From: Leeuwenhoekiella parthenopeia
Lineage (GTDB): Bacteria; Bacteroidota; Bacteroidia; Flavobacteriales; Flavobacteriaceae
Length of the DNA stretch: 64,000 bases
Direction: 5' to 3'
NCBI RefSeq assembly: GCF_020782115.1
Contig: NZ_JAJGMW010000012.1
Location: 1 to 64,000, forward strand
The translations under genes were made by a program, and so were the position numbers. This document shows, piece after piece, positions 48,569 to 56,931 of this stretch (positions within the stretch are counted from its first letter, which is position 1; every line of letters starts with the position of its first letter). The notes under the pieces were generated by a model. It had not been told where the DNA came from, did not search any database, and saw only the letters and a program-made list of their open reading frames with translations.

Positions 48569-48586
48569 AGATTCAAAAAGTTTCTT

Positions 48587-49396
48587 CTAGGCATTGCCTT
48601 GTACTACACCCAGCGTATAGAGTTGCTCCATCGTTGGGGTTTCGCTTCCGCCAGCAGGCTCAAGCGTGATACCAAATGCCTGTGAGTCGTTAGGATTATC
48701 CAGTTCAAAGACCTTGTTTTCATCCTGACTAAAGTTTTCAAGCAGACCCATGCTGGTAGGAGTAAGCGGGTCTAGTTTTAAGGACCAAACCTGATATACA
48801 AATCCTTCCGGAGGCTCGGGGAGACCTAAAGCATCAATATATGCTTTGTTTGAAGCTTTATCCCAAAATACATTTACATAAGCTTCCGGCGCAACCTGCT
48901 GTCCTGCAAGTGGTATTTTGGTCACCTGCGGATCGCGAATCACCGCCAGAATTTCTTTGGTTTCCTGAAGGGCCTCTTCAGAATAATTCAATTTGCTTTC
49001 GAGCTGTGTTTTTTCAACCTCCACGGTCTGAAGCTCTTCACGCAGTGTATTTGTTCGGTTTAGTAGAGCAAAAATACCTATGAGGAACAGGATCGAAGCG
49101 GCCATGCTTATGTACGAAAGCACACGCGCTCGTTTTTGAGAGACAGTAGGCTGAAGCTGAATCACGCCGTCTGCATTTCGCAATTTTGACTTGATTGCAG
49201 CCAGAAGGACTTCGGGATTGTACGGTGCCGCAGCCGATGACAGGTTTTGAAGCGCTGTTTCAATTTGCTCTACTTCCTGCTGTACCTCGGGGTATTGTGC
49301 GAGGATCGCAGAAACCTCTTCGCTTTCTTTCGGCGTAAGCGCACCGTAAACGTAGAGCTCGAGGATGCCAGATTCTATGTATTCTTGAATATCCAT
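48587..49396 (-). CDS. Anti-sigma factor, RskA-like
   Basis: A 269-residue single-pass membrane protein. The N-terminal part (about 1-90) has the anti-sigma zinc-finger-like layout without Cys/His ligands, and includes LYVYGALTPKESEEVSAIL typical of RskA-group proteins. One membrane helix follows at about 90-110 (ISMAASILFLIGIFALL), a coiled coil (about 115-155), and a C-terminal RskA-like periplasmic domain with GFVYQVWSLKLDPLTPTSMG and LEPAGGSETPTMEQLYTLG. It is encoded three bases downstream of the ECF sigma factor gene. It would hold the sigma factor inactive at the membrane until a signal triggers proteolysis. Confidence 0.92.
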   Translation of the reverse strand: MDIQEYIESGILELYVYGALTPKESEEVSAILAQYPEVQQEVEQIETALQNLSSAAAPYNPEVLLAAIKSKLRNADGVIQLQPTVSQKRARVLSYISMAASILFLIGIFALLNRTNTLREELQTVEVEKTQLESKLNYSEEALQETKEILAVIRDPQVTKIPLAGQQVAPEAYVNVFWDKASNKAYIDALGLPEPPEGFVYQVWSLKLDPLTPTSMGLLENFSQDENKVFELDNPNDSQAFGITLEPAGGSETPTMEQLYTLGVVQGNA

Positions 49397-49399
49397 AAT

Positions 49400-49960
49400 T
49401 TAATTTACCAAGATTTCGCGCAGCTTGTTAATGCAAAGTCGGTTACGGGTCTTTACGGTTCCCAGAGGCATATTGAGCTCCTCAGAAGTTTCTTTTTGAG
49501 TATATCCTTTAAAAAATAACAGGTCGATGACTTTCTTACATTCTTCACCCAGCGTTTTGATATACTTCTTAATTCCTATAGCGTCAACTTTACTTGTAAA
49601 ACTGCTTTTGTGTTCGAGTATATCTACGAAATATTCCTGAGTTAGGTTTTTCTTTTGGTTTTTAAAAGCCTTAGACCGCGTCTTATCTATAGCGGCGTTG
49701 CGTGCGATATTGAGAAGCCAGGTAAAAAAACGTCCTTTTTCGGAAGTATAGGATTCTGAATTGTCCCACACCTTAACAAAAACGTCTTGCAGTACTTCTT
49801 CGGAAGCTTCGGTATCGTGAAGTACGCTGTTGATTACGCCAAAAATACTTTCAGAATAAAGGGAGTAAATCCGCTCAAATGCCTTTTCATCTTTTTGTTG
49901 TAATCGTAAAATCAGTTCGTCGGGTTGCATAGCGATTTTTTGGTTTGCTAAATGTATCAA
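49400..49960 (-). CDS. ECF-type RNA polymerase sigma factor
   Basis: A 186-residue sigma factor with region 2 at about 25-95 (FERIYSLYSESIFGVI and LQDVFVKVWDNSESY, with FTWLLNIARNAAIDKTRSK) and region 4 at about 125-180 (LGEECKKVIDLLFFKGYTQ and the helix-turn-helix SEELNMPLGTVKTRNRLCINKL, cited in parts). It is the SigK-like class that works with RskA-type anti-sigma factors, as encoded next door, three bases downstream. The Cu/Zn SOD gene lies 56 bases upstream on the same strand but ends in its own terminator, so it is separately expressed. The signal is unknown. Confidence 0.93.
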   Translation of the reverse strand: MIHLANQKIAMQPDELILRLQQKDEKAFERIYSLYSESIFGVINSVLHDTEASEEVLQDVFVKVWDNSESYTSEKGRFFTWLLNIARNAAIDKTRSKAFKNQKKNLTQEYFVDILEHKSSFTSKVDAIGIKKYIKTLGEECKKVIDLLFFKGYTQKETSEELNMPLGTVKTRNRLCINKLREILVN

Positions 49961-49964
49961 ATTC

Positions 49965-49993
49965 CATAAAAAAAAGCAGCCCTAAAGCTGCTT
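49965..49993 (-). terminator. Terminator of the SOD gene
   Basis: GCTGCTT pairing with AAGCAGC (49974-49980 and 49987-49993) around TTTAGG, followed on the minus strand by at least eight T. It lies 24 bases beyond the SOD stop. Confidence 0.8.
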
Positions 49994-50016
49994 ATATTCA
50001 TTAATTTATTATAGTC

Positions 50017-50604
50017 TTATTCAATAATGCCACCACAACTTACGCGGGCACCGGCATCACCACTTGGCTGACTGGTAAAATCATCGGCTCCTGCGTGAAC
50101 GATAAGGCCTTTACCTAAGATGTCTTTCATAGGATCTTCACAACCTATGCACCATTCATCGGTAGCGATTGTGATGGTACCATTACCGTTAGCATCGGCT
50201 TCAAAGTTGCCTATATCTCCTTTGTGATAACCTGCGGCATCGCCCCACTTACCATGTTGCTCTTTAGTAGGATTCCAGTGACCACCGGCAGAAGTACCAT
50301 CATCTGCAGAGCAATCTGCATTTTCGTGAATGTGTATCGCGTGCATACCCGGCTCGAGACCTTCAAAAACGGCAGTCATAGTTACTGTGCCATCTTCTTC
50401 TTTAAATACTGCGCTTCCCTGTGCAGTACTTCCACTTTTTGATTCCAGTTTAACGGTTACTTTTTTTGGCTCTGCCATTTCTTCTTCCATCGCAGGAGCT
50501 TCAGTTACCGTATTTTCTTCGGCGTCTTTATCTTTCTTGTCATTCTTGCAGGAGGTAAAACCCAGTGCAAGGGCAAGTGTAAAAAACAATGCATAATTTT
50601 TCAT
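50017..50604 (-). CDS. sodC: Cu/Zn superoxide dismutase lipoprotein
   Basis: A 195-residue secreted dismutase converting superoxide to oxygen and peroxide. A lipobox GFTSC is at about residues 15-19, followed by an acidic Lys/Glu linker. The SOD domain (about 50-195) keeps the metal ligands: GMHAIHIHENADC (two Cu His), GGHWNP (His), YHKGDIGNF (bridging and Zn site) and GKGLIVHAGADD (Cu His), with the Arg of GDAGARVSCG and the disulfide Cys pair. It is therefore likely active and lipid-anchored in the periplasm or at the surface. The neighbouring sigma operon is separate. Confidence 0.95.
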   Translation of the reverse strand: MKNYALFFTLALALGFTSCKNDKKDKDAEENTVTEAPAMEEEMAEPKKVTVKLESKSGSTAQGSAVFKEEDGTVTMTAVFEGLEPGMHAIHIHENADCSADDGTSAGGHWNPTKEQHGKWGDAAGYHKGDIGNFEADANGNGTITIATDEWCIGCEDPMKDILGKGLIVHAGADDFTSQPSGDAGARVSCGGIIE

Positions 50605-50689
50605 AATAGTAGCGTATTAGTTAATTGTAGAACTAAATTAAGGGTTAGGCATTGGCTACACAAAGAATTAAGCATAGCTTAACATTGTA

Positions 50690-51580
50690 CTAGAGCTTGT
50701 AGTCGGCCGGTACGGCAACGGCAATTTTATGAGGGTTCATGCTGGCTTTAACTGTGGTTTCTTCACCCAGATACTCCCCGTCAACCTGCAGGGCAATGGG
50801 CTTGCCGGTCTTGAGTTCGACTTCGGTACAGCAGATCACTTCTACAAAATCGGGATCAAGATTGGTACTGCCGTAGAAGGTTTTCAGGATTTCGGTAATG
50901 CTGAAATTTTTAAAGATTAGAACTTCAAATTTTCCGTCATTCATCTTCCCCTGTGGATTAATATTAGCACCGGTGCCAAATTTATTGGCATTGGCGATTG
51001 CCACCAGAATACCTTCTTTCTCCATGGTCTCACCGTTTACGGTTAAACTAACTTCAAACGGAAATTTACTGCTTACCAGAGTCGGAAATGCCTGAAGCAG
51101 ATAGCCAAATTTCCCCCTGATTTCAGACTGCTCGTAATTTTTAATGAGTTGTGCATTCACACCGATATCTGCAATGTGCAGACAGGAAAGCCCGTTTACG
51201 TCTATGGTGTCAAGCTCCATAAAATGATCTGCAAGGCCAATGTTGAGTTGTTCATCAAGTTCTTCGGGTAAATTGAGATTTTCTGCCAGACCATTTGCAG
51301 ATCCCGATGGGAGTAAGGCAATTTTGATATCCTTTTCTTTTAAAACATCGGCCACCTCACGTATGGTACCATCACCGCCCGAGATGAAAACACGATCGGG
51401 ATTGATGCGGTCAACCAAATCTTTAATAGCTTTTTGATCCCCCTCTCCTGTGGTCTCGTACACTTCTGCGACGTAATTTTTTTCTGTAACAAAAGTTTTA
51501 AACCTATTTATAATGGGTTTCTTATCGGTCCCTCCCGCAATGGGATTGATCACCAGTAAAATGGTCTTTTGTGTTTTCAT
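50690..51580 (-). CDS. Lipid (diacylglycerol) kinase, YegS/DgkB type
   Basis: A 296-residue lipid kinase. The nucleotide-binding start NPIAGGTDKKP, the catalytic FISGGDGTIREV (GGDGT) and ALLPSGSANGLAENLNLP are standard for DAGK-catalytic proteins, and the C-terminal beta-sandwich begins near 150 and ends QVDGEYLGEETTV. It phosphorylates diacylglycerol or a related lipid at the membrane surface, forming phosphatidate. It is divergent from an App1-type phosphatase gene, which would do the reverse reaction. On the minus strand a near-consensus promoter (TTG, 19 bases, TAATTTTA) lies just upstream in the 65-base gap between the two starts. Confidence 0.9.
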   Translation of the reverse strand: MKTQKTILLVINPIAGGTDKKPIINRFKTFVTEKNYVAEVYETTGEGDQKAIKDLVDRINPDRVFISGGDGTIREVADVLKEKDIKIALLPSGSANGLAENLNLPEELDEQLNIGLADHFMELDTIDVNGLSCLHIADIGVNAQLIKNYEQSEIRGKFGYLLQAFPTLVSSKFPFEVSLTVNGETMEKEGILVAIANANKFGTGANINPQGKMNDGKFEVLIFKNFSITEILKTFYGSTNLDPDFVEVICCTEVELKTGKPIALQVDGEYLGEETTVKASMNPHKIAVAVPADYKL

Positions 51581-51645
51581 TAAGTAGTTTTCGTCATAAA
51601 ATTAGGTATTTTGAGCACCACTCAACGTTAAGAGAATACCAATAC

Positions 51646-52626
51646 GTGAAACTCGATTTACAATTATACAGGGGTTATGCCAATGATGAGGAGCTGGTTG
51701 TTTTTGGCCATGCTTTTAAGTCGTGGGCGCCCGATAAGTATCAGATAGACCGCAAGGGTTTTAAGCACGCTTTTGCGGTTTTGCATATGTTTCGCATTTC
51801 ACCTTTAAAAAATGTGGAGGTCTTTCTGCACTTTAAAGATCTTAAAATACGTACCCGCACGATGGATGACGGGTATTTTAGATTCAACATTCCCCACAAC
51901 CTGAATCTGGACAGCGGCTGGCATACCTATGAGGTGAGTTGTAAGCTGGGCGAAAAGGACTATGGTATTGTTGAAAAGGGCGAATTGCTGAAACCCTTTG
52001 AAAGCAATCTCAGCATCATTTCAGACATTGATGATACTTTTTTGATTTCGCATAGCGGAAATATTTTTAAAAAGCTTTTTGTGATGCTGGCGCGAAATGT
52101 CAACCGCCGCAAGACTTTTAAAGATGTGGTAAGGCATTATCAGGCGCTGAGTAGCAGCGGTCACGCAGGCAATGGTACCCGCAATTCCTTTTTTTACGTT
52201 TCAAGCAGTGAGTACAATCTTTACGATTTTATCATTCAGTTTTCGAAATTGCAGAAGTTGCCTAAAGCCGTATTGAAATTAAAAGACATCAAAACCGGAA
52301 TTACCGATTTTCTGGGTACCGGAGGAGGCAACCATGATCATAAGTTTGTAAAAATCAAAGATCTCATCGCTTTTTACCCGAAGCAGCAATATGTATTGCT
52401 GGGTGACGACTCTCAAAAGGACGCTTATATTTATGAGCGCATCTGTAAAATGTTTCCGCTTAATGTAAAAGCGGTGTATTTACGGCAAACGGGGAGTTCC
52501 AAAAAATCAAAAATTGACCGGACTCTTACTAATATAGAGCGGCTGGATGTCGCGACCTGTTATTTTGAACAAAGTAGTGAGGCGATTAATCATTCCCGGA
52601 AAATAGGGATTATAGCCTCTGAATAA
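51646..52626 (+). CDS. App1-type phosphatidate phosphatase (DUF2183)
   Basis: A protein of about 326 residues with an App1/DUF2183 catalytic domain. The N-terminal beta-rich part is LQLYRGYANDEELVVFGHAF-like. The catalytic HAD motif is SIISDIDDTFLISHSG (Asp nucleophile in DIDDT), followed by SSSEYNLYDFIIQF and, near the end, YVLLGDDSQKDAYIY. In yeast App1 dephosphorylates phosphatidate to diacylglycerol. The frame is open to ATG 51571, but that overlaps the divergent kinase start; GTG at 51646 leaves a 65-base gap with room for promoters and is preferred, with an upstream box TATTTTG near 51608. The neighbouring lipid kinase catalyses the opposite step. Confidence 0.86.
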   Translation: MKLDLQLYRGYANDEELVVFGHAFKSWAPDKYQIDRKGFKHAFAVLHMFRISPLKNVEVFLHFKDLKIRTRTMDDGYFRFNIPHNLNLDSGWHTYEVSCKLGEKDYGIVEKGELLKPFESNLSIISDIDDTFLISHSGNIFKKLFVMLARNVNRRKTFKDVVRHYQALSSSGHAGNGTRNSFFYVSSSEYNLYDFIIQFSKLQKLPKAVLKLKDIKTGITDFLGTGGGNHDHKFVKIKDLIAFYPKQQYVLLGDDSQKDAYIYERICKMFPLNVKAVYLRQTGSSKKSKIDRTLTNIERLDVATCYFEQSSEAINHSRKIGIIASE

Positions 52627-52635
52627 AAAAAGAAA

Positions 52636-52754
52636 CTGTCTAAAAAGTCTTAAGCTGTCGAACTGAGCTTGTCGAAGTTATTTAGTTATTGATAACCAAA
52701 TGGTCTTCGACAAGCTCAGACTGACAAGCCTGTATAAAATAACTTTTTAGACAG
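52636..52754. repeat. REP-like palindromic repeat (copy B), nested
   Basis: Outer arms CTGTCTAAAAAGT (52636-52648) and ACTTTTTAGACAG (52742-52754) are a perfect inverted repeat, and inside them CTGAGCTTGTCGAAG (52663-52677) pairs perfectly with CTTCGACAAGCTCAG (52705-52719). The inner core matches copy A at 35604. The whole 119-base element lies between two convergent genes and may end both transcripts. Confidence 0.82.
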
Positions 52755-52780
52755 CCACTTGATATAAAATTTGTGATTGC

Positions 52781-55700
52781 TTAATCAATCTTAAAAACCT
52801 GAGTTTCCTTAAAGGGATCGAGTTCTACCTGTTGCATTTCGGTTTTGTAGGCAGGCCATTCTTGGGCATAGAACGTATTCACTTCTTCTAAAGCTTCACT
52901 CAATTCATCTTTAGCCTGCGAAATCAACGTACGCTCTGTACCGGTAAGTCCGCCGGGTCTGCTGCTTACATAACCATTGGCTAAATAAACGCGGTTAAGA
53001 ACGGTAACCTCCGGGTTGCGGGTGATGCCCTGGCGATCATCTTCGGTTCCTAAAAACAACGCGATTTTAGCGTCAATTTTCTTGATAATCGCAGCCGAAC
53101 TGTCAATCTGCGCTTTGTACTGTTCTTTGTCAGCGTCTTTTAAACGTTTCTGAAAATCCTCAGCCGTATTTTTACTTTCAACCAATTGTTTAACCGCATC
53201 TGCTGAAACCTGAATCATAGACTCTAAATTTTTCTGAGCCGTATAAATCTCATTGATCGCTGCCTGCGAAATGTCTAAACGCGGGTCACTTTCAACCTTG
53301 ATAGTAGTTTGGTCTTCCAGATCGCCATAGCTCATAACAGCCTTATAAGTGCCTGGTTTTACGGTAACGCCACCCGGCTCGTAGTTGCGTTCGCGCAAGG
53401 AGCGTGAAGGTTTGTCGCTGCCTTTTTCATCCATATACCAGCGCATCGTAAATAGACCGGTGGTATCAGGGGTTTTGGTTTTCAAGGTGCGAATGAGGCG
53501 CTCGCCATCGTAAATTTTTAAAAACACCGTGTCCCAGGTTATAGCTGCCTCCGCCTTTTCCGAATCAGCCTCTTTGCTTTCTTCTGTTTTCTCTTCTTTT
53601 TCAGCCTTTTTCGGTTTGATGAAGTAATTAAAGGCAGCGCCACTGCTTCGGTTTTCCCCACTGTAGGTTGCATCGGCTCCAAAACGACTTCCGGTAGGTT
53701 GCTGAGATGCGTTCTGATAAGCCGTGGCAGGAGGAAATACCTCAAGTACCGTTGAGTTTTCGGCTGAAATAGTATTTAGTGTGGTCTTATTGGCGGCCAG
53801 TTCGCGCAGGGGTTTGATGTCATCGAGTACCCAGATCGAACGCCCAAAAGTACCAATTACCAAATCGTCTTCCCGTGGGTGAATGATCAGATCCTTCACG
53901 GGAACGGTAGGGAAGCCATTGGTCCACTTTTGCCAGTTTTTACCGGCATCTATAGAAACGTAGAGACCGTCATCGGTGCCTAAAAACATCAGGTTGGACT
54001 CTTCTTTGTCCTCAATGATAGAGAGCGAATAACTTTCTACATCGTCTTCATCAACCAGACTTTGCCAGGTTTTACCGTAATCTTTGGTGCGGAAAACATA
54101 AGGTTTGTAGTCAAATCTTCGGTAGTTGTTTGCTACCAGCAGTGCCTCACCCTTATTATTTGCCGAAGCTTTAATCTGGGCGACCCAGCTTCCTTCCGGC
54201 AGGCCTTTGATATTTTCAGAAACGTCATTCCAGTTCTTACCGCCATCGGTGGTATAAAAAACCTTTCCGTCATCAGAGCCGGTCCACATCATTCCGCGTT
54301 CTACGGGGGAGGGCTCGATTACCAAAATAGTGGTATGGTTTTCTGCCCCTGTAGCATCCATCGTAAGGCCGCCGCTTTCGCTTTGCTTTTGCTTTTCGGG
54401 ATCGTTAGTGGTTAAATCGGGTGAAATGACTTCCCAGGTAAGACCCTTGTCGGTAGATTTATGTACGTACTGACTTCCAAAATACAGCGTGCTGCTGTCA
54501 AACGGATCAATGTTGATCGCGGCATTCCAGTTAAAGCGCAGCTCAACATCGGGGTCTGGATGTGTGGGTCTTACGGTATAGTTGTTACCGGTAATGTGAT
54601 CGTACCGGCTCACATAACCCTGCTGACTCATCGACCAGCCAAACTGGGAATCATCAGGATCTGGCACCACATCAAAACCATCGCCAAAGGAGATTTCCTG
54701 CCAGTACGAGTTGCGTATTCCCTGAGCTTTCCATACGTAAGCAGGACCGCGCCAGCTTCCGTTATCCTGCATCCCTCCATACACATTATAAGGATACTCG
54801 TTATCTACAGCCACGTGATAAAACTGTCCCACCGGAATATTCTCAACAAACCTCCAGGTTTTGCCACCATCGCGGGTGATATTGAGTCCGCCGTCGTTTC
54901 CGTCAATCATAAAATCTGCATTCTCCGGGTGAATGTACCAGGCATGGTGGTCGGGATGCACACCGTTATCTGCGCCATACGCAGGCATGAGTTCGGTAAA
55001 ACTTTTTCCGCCATCATCAGAAACATTTACGTAGGTAAAAATGCTGTAGACTCTATTTTCATTATTGGGAGCCACATAGATTTCGGCATAGTAAAACGGG
55101 CGGTTGCCTATTTCACTCATATCATCATTCACTTTTTTCCAGTTTTCACCCCCGTCATCAGAGCGGTATAGTGCATTCTTTTTGGCCTCTACATAGGCAT
55201 AAACCACATTGGGTTTACCCGGAGCGATGGCCAGCCCCATTCGGCCTAAATCTCTGGGCAAGCCATTGTCTGAAGTAATTTCTTTCCAGGTGTCTCCACC
55301 ATCGTAGGTAATGTATAAACCCGAGCCCGGTCCGCCACTGTTAAAAAACCAGGGATCGCGTTTGTGCTGCCACATCGCGGCAATGAGTTTATTGGGGTTG
55401 GTGGGGTCCATTACCAGTTCGCCGGCGCCGGTTTTTTGATCTACATAAAGGATTTTTTCCCAGGTTTTTCCGCCGTTTGTGGTGCGGTAAACGCCACGCT
55501 CTTCGTGCTCACCCCAGGGCGAACCGATAGCTGCGGCATAAACGATATCAGGATTTGACGGGTTGATGCGCACTCTATATATATGACGCGTTTTTTCGAG
55601 CCCCATGCATTTCCAGGTTTTTCCACCATCTAAAGATTTGTAAATCCCAAAACCCCCGTTAAGACTGTTGCGCGGGTTTCCTTCTCCGGTACCTACCCAA

Positions 55701-55999
55701 ACTACTGAAGGATTAGATTGCTGAATGGCGACCGAACCTATTGATGCTGTAGCTTCGTGTTCAAATACCGGTTGCCAGGTAACGCCTCCTGAAGTTGATT
55801 TCCAGAGTCCGCCCGAAGCTGAACCTGCATAGATGATATCAGGATCGTCTGTTACCGCATCAATGGCCGTAATACGACCGCTCATACCTGCAGGACCTAT
55901 ATTTCGGGGCGTTTTGTTTTTAAGCAGCTGCAAATCAATTTTTTGACCATAGCTGAGACTGCCTATTAGGATTAAAAAAAGAAGAAAATGGTTTTTCAT
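52781..55999 (-). CDS. VPS10/BNR-repeat secreted protein (glycosyl-hydrolase-like)
   Basis: A 1072-residue exported protein. A signal peptide (MKNHFLLFLILIGSLSYGQ) is followed by a long beta-propeller of the VPS10/BNR type (about 25-725), with many repeats of the form DGGKTW or DGGxxW (for instance SLDGGKTWKCM, TTNGGKTWEKI, TDGGKNWNDV). A disordered Lys/Glu-rich region comes near 790-830 (EKEEKTEESKEADSEKAE) and a helical C-terminus after that. Similar Bacteroidota proteins are annotated as glycosyl hydrolase or sortilin-like, but no glycosidase catalytic residues can be pinpointed. It is likely periplasmic or surface-located. The role is unknown. Confidence 0.87.
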   Translation of the reverse strand: MKNHFLLFLILIGSLSYGQKIDLQLLKNKTPRNIGPAGMSGRITAIDAVTDDPDIIYAGSASGGLWKSTSGGVTWQPVFEHEATASIGSVAIQQSNPSVVWVGTGEGNPRNSLNGGFGIYKSLDGGKTWKCMGLEKTRHIYRVRINPSNPDIVYAAAIGSPWGEHEERGVYRTTNGGKTWEKILYVDQKTGAGELVMDPTNPNKLIAAMWQHKRDPWFFNSGGPGSGLYITYDGGDTWKEITSDNGLPRDLGRMGLAIAPGKPNVVYAYVEAKKNALYRSDDGGENWKKVNDDMSEIGNRPFYYAEIYVAPNNENRVYSIFTYVNVSDDGGKSFTELMPAYGADNGVHPDHHAWYIHPENADFMIDGNDGGLNITRDGGKTWRFVENIPVGQFYHVAVDNEYPYNVYGGMQDNGSWRGPAYVWKAQGIRNSYWQEISFGDGFDVVPDPDDSQFGWSMSQQGYVSRYDHITGNNYTVRPTHPDPDVELRFNWNAAINIDPFDSSTLYFGSQYVHKSTDKGLTWEVISPDLTTNDPEKQKQSESGGLTMDATGAENHTTILVIEPSPVERGMMWTGSDDGKVFYTTDGGKNWNDVSENIKGLPEGSWVAQIKASANNKGEALLVANNYRRFDYKPYVFRTKDYGKTWQSLVDEDDVESYSLSIIEDKEESNLMFLGTDDGLYVSIDAGKNWQKWTNGFPTVPVKDLIIHPREDDLVIGTFGRSIWVLDDIKPLRELAANKTTLNTISAENSTVLEVFPPATAYQNASQQPTGSRFGADATYSGENRSSGAAFNYFIKPKKAEKEEKTEESKEADSEKAEAAITWDTVFLKIYDGERLIRTLKTKTPDTTGLFTMRWYMDEKGSDKPSRSLRERNYEPGGVTVKPGTYKAVMSYGDLEDQTTIKVESDPRLDISQAAINEIYTAQKNLESMIQVSADAVKQLVESKNTAEDFQKRLKDADKEQYKAQIDSSAAIIKKIDAKIALFLGTEDDRQGITRNPEVTVLNRVYLANGYVSSRPGGLTGTERTLISQAKDELSEALEEVNTFYAQEWPAYKTEMQQVELDPFKETQVFKID

Positions 56000-56115
56000 A
56001 AAGGGATAGATTAGTGTCTCAAGATTTTTAAAAATACTAAAAACTCCTTTCTTGAGCTTCTTTTAAATTCTTTAACATAATAAAACCTTAATTAACAAAA
56101 GCTTACGTCTAAATA

Positions 56116-56147
56116 TTGTGCTGTTTGACTCCTTCACTATACATTTG
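56116..56147 (+). promoter_or_regulatory. Promoter of the fasciclin gene
   Basis: TTG (56116-56118), 21 bases, then TACATTTG (56140-56147), a full match to TAnnTTTG, 23 bases upstream of the ATG at 56171. Confidence 0.55.
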
Positions 56148-56170
56148 GACAAAACTAAAAATCAAGTATT

Positions 56171-56761
56171 ATGAAAAAGATTGTATTAAGTATGGCAGTG
56201 CTTGCCACTATAGCTTTTACTTCATGTAAAAACAGCGAAAAAGCAGAAACAGAAGAAACTACTGAAGAAGTAGCAATGGAAGGTGCAGAGACTGAAGAAG
56301 AAGCTCCAGCTCAACAAAACATCGCCGAAATTGCAATGGGAAATGATAATTTTTCAACTTTAGTAACTGCTGTTCAGGCTGCCGGTCTTGCTGAAACTTT
56401 AAGTAGTGAAGGCCCGTTCACCGTGTTTGCTCCTACAAATGATGCATTTGCAAAATTACCTGAAGGAACTGTAGCAACACTTGTTGAGCCTGCAAACAAA
56501 GAAAAATTAACCGGTATTTTAACGTATCACGTTGTTTCCGGAGAATATATGGCAGAGGATGTAATTAAAGCTATTAATGACAATGGTGGTAGTTTTACCA
56601 TTCCTACTGTACAAGGAGGAACTTTAACTGCAACTTTGGTAGACGGTAGCGTAGTGCTTACCGATGCTAACGGTGCAAAATCAACAGTTGTAATGGCTGA
56701 CGTAAATGCTTCAAACGGAGTAATCCACGCGATTGATGCAGTTGTTATGCCAAAAGGCTAA
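56171..56761 (+). CDS. Fasciclin-domain lipoprotein
   Basis: A 196-residue lipoprotein with lipobox AFTSC (residues about 15-19), an acidic, probably disordered linker (about 20-55, rich in Glu) and one fasciclin (FAS1) domain at about 55-195. The FAS1 landmarks are NFSTLVTAVQAAGL, GPFTVFAPTNDAFAKLP and the terminal ASNGVIHAIDAVVMP. FAS1 domains mediate adhesion in several kingdoms; a surface-adhesion role for this lipoprotein is an inference. It has its own promoter and terminator and is therefore monocistronic. The sequence is normal in length for single-domain bacterial FAS1 proteins. Confidence 0.92.
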   Translation: MKKIVLSMAVLATIAFTSCKNSEKAETEETTEEVAMEGAETEEEAPAQQNIAEIAMGNDNFSTLVTAVQAAGLAETLSSEGPFTVFAPTNDAFAKLPEGTVATLVEPANKEKLTGILTYHVVSGEYMAEDVIKAINDNGGSFTIPTVQGGTLTATLVDGSVVLTDANGAKSTVVMADVNASNGVIHAIDAVVMPKG

Positions 56762-56784
56762 TATTCTGAATTACATAAATTACG

Positions 56785-56812
56785 AAAACCCTTCAAATCG
56801 AAGGGTTTTTTT
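56785..56812 (+). terminator. Terminator of the fasciclin gene
   Basis: AAAACCCTTC-AAATC-GAAGGGTTTT followed by TTT, starting 24 bases after the stop. Confidence 0.88.
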
Positions 56813-56931
56813 ATGGAATTCAATTTCCTAAGCTTAAAATAAGGAAGCATTGGCCAAAGTGGTTTTCCTTAATTGGTTTTTAAGAAAAGTATTCAGGAAA
56901 AGCGCGTAAAATGCTTTAATTTTAAATTACT

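Larger units (their letters stand above)
48229..48586. other. 358-base intergenic stretch with two terminators
   Basis: No gene longer than about a dozen codons is seen. It contains an 11-codon ORF at 48411-48446 (MKRRFINWLVD then stop) on the plus strand, a plus-strand orphan terminator (48473-48513) and a bidirectional terminator (48534-48568). The first 130 bases are AT-rich, with only a partial promoter match TATTTTG near 48399. See the finding on a possible small RNA. Confidence 0.5.

Noticed and set aside
54461-55171. A 236-codon plus-strand frame inside the VPS10/BNR gene
   Set aside because: The minus-strand gene has full-length domains and repeat motifs, whereas the antisense product matches no domain pattern and has no promoter.
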